Shown: positions 5,307 to 5,324 of the stretch, in pieces
Layout of the letters: the number at the start of each line of letters is the position of its first letter
Position numbering within the stretch: position 1 is the stretch's first letter
Assembly: GCA_017475805.1 (NCBI GenBank)
Contig: JAFVEW010000242.1
Span: forward strand, 1 to 5,324
Direction of reading: 5' to 3'
Length of the DNA stretch: 5,324 bases
Source: Synergistaceae bacterium
GTDB lineage: Bacteria > Synergistota > Synergistia > Synergistales > Aminobacteriaceae
Notes under the pieces: model-generated
Told to the model about the DNA's origin: nothing
The model's database searches: none
Seen by the model: the letters and a program-made list of their open reading frames with translations, nothing else
Translations under genes and position numbers: made by a program

Positions 5307-5324
5307 GAAAGAAAAAATTAAAAA
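5307..5324 (+). promoter_or_regulatory. Leader of a probable third paralog at the window edge
   Basis: GAAAGAAAAAATTAAAAA at 5307-5324 is identical to 4743-4760, where its last A is the A of the first paralog's ATG. The window therefore probably ends on the first base of a third start codon. Only the leader is visible, so the gene itself is a prediction. Confidence 0.45.

Noticed and set aside
1..5324. tRNA, rRNA, CRISPR arrays, transposase genes
   Set aside because: Both strands were read for these and none was seen.

Overview
The window is AT-rich, bacterial, and built from compact genes with strong purine-rich Shine-Dalgarno sites. It looks like an anaerobic, probably host-associated bacterium of the Bacillota/Synergistota kind. 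That placement is only an inference from base composition, gene style and content (multi-membrane-span hybrid-type kinase, amino-acid permease, secreted serpin); nothing here fixes the phylum.

Layout: (1) 1-1184, minus: the N-terminal two thirds of a membrane sensor histidine kinase, cut by the left edge just after the N-box. (2) About 1205-1746 carries no large gene but is densely organised. It holds the kinase promoter and a self-contained unit at about 1279-1614 made of a 33-codon cationic, amphipathic peptide ORF (1396-1497) with a near-perfect Shine-Dalgarno, its own extended -10 promoter and its own terminator. A minus-strand extended -10 promoter (1606-1614) and a minus-strand terminator embedded in the peptide ORF (1422-1462) predict an antisense RNA of roughly 175 nt. 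This is the architecture of a type I toxin-antitoxin locus, and I do not recognise the peptide family. A separate promoter for the next gene follows. (3) 1747-3348, plus: an APC-superfamily amino-acid permease ending in a good terminator. (4) 3412-4623, minus, convergent with the permease: an exported bacterial serpin whose reactive-centre loop appears lengthened by an 8-9-residue internal duplication. (5) 4760-5300, plus, divergent from the serpin: two tandem paralogous small proteins (83 and 87 residues), each a charged or coiled-coil segment plus one C-terminal membrane span. The last 18 bases repeat the leader in front of the first paralog exactly, so a third copy probably starts at the right edge.

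The genes do not form one pathway. The permease fits an amino-acid-using lifestyle, the serpin fits defence against host or competitor serine proteases at the cell surface, and the kinase reads an unknown signal. The most notable content is the candidate type I toxin-antitoxin unit between the kinase and permease, followed by the serpin loop duplication and the tandem small-membrane-protein family. Four of the promoters I can point to share the extended -10 pattern TGnTAnnnT with poor -35 boxes.
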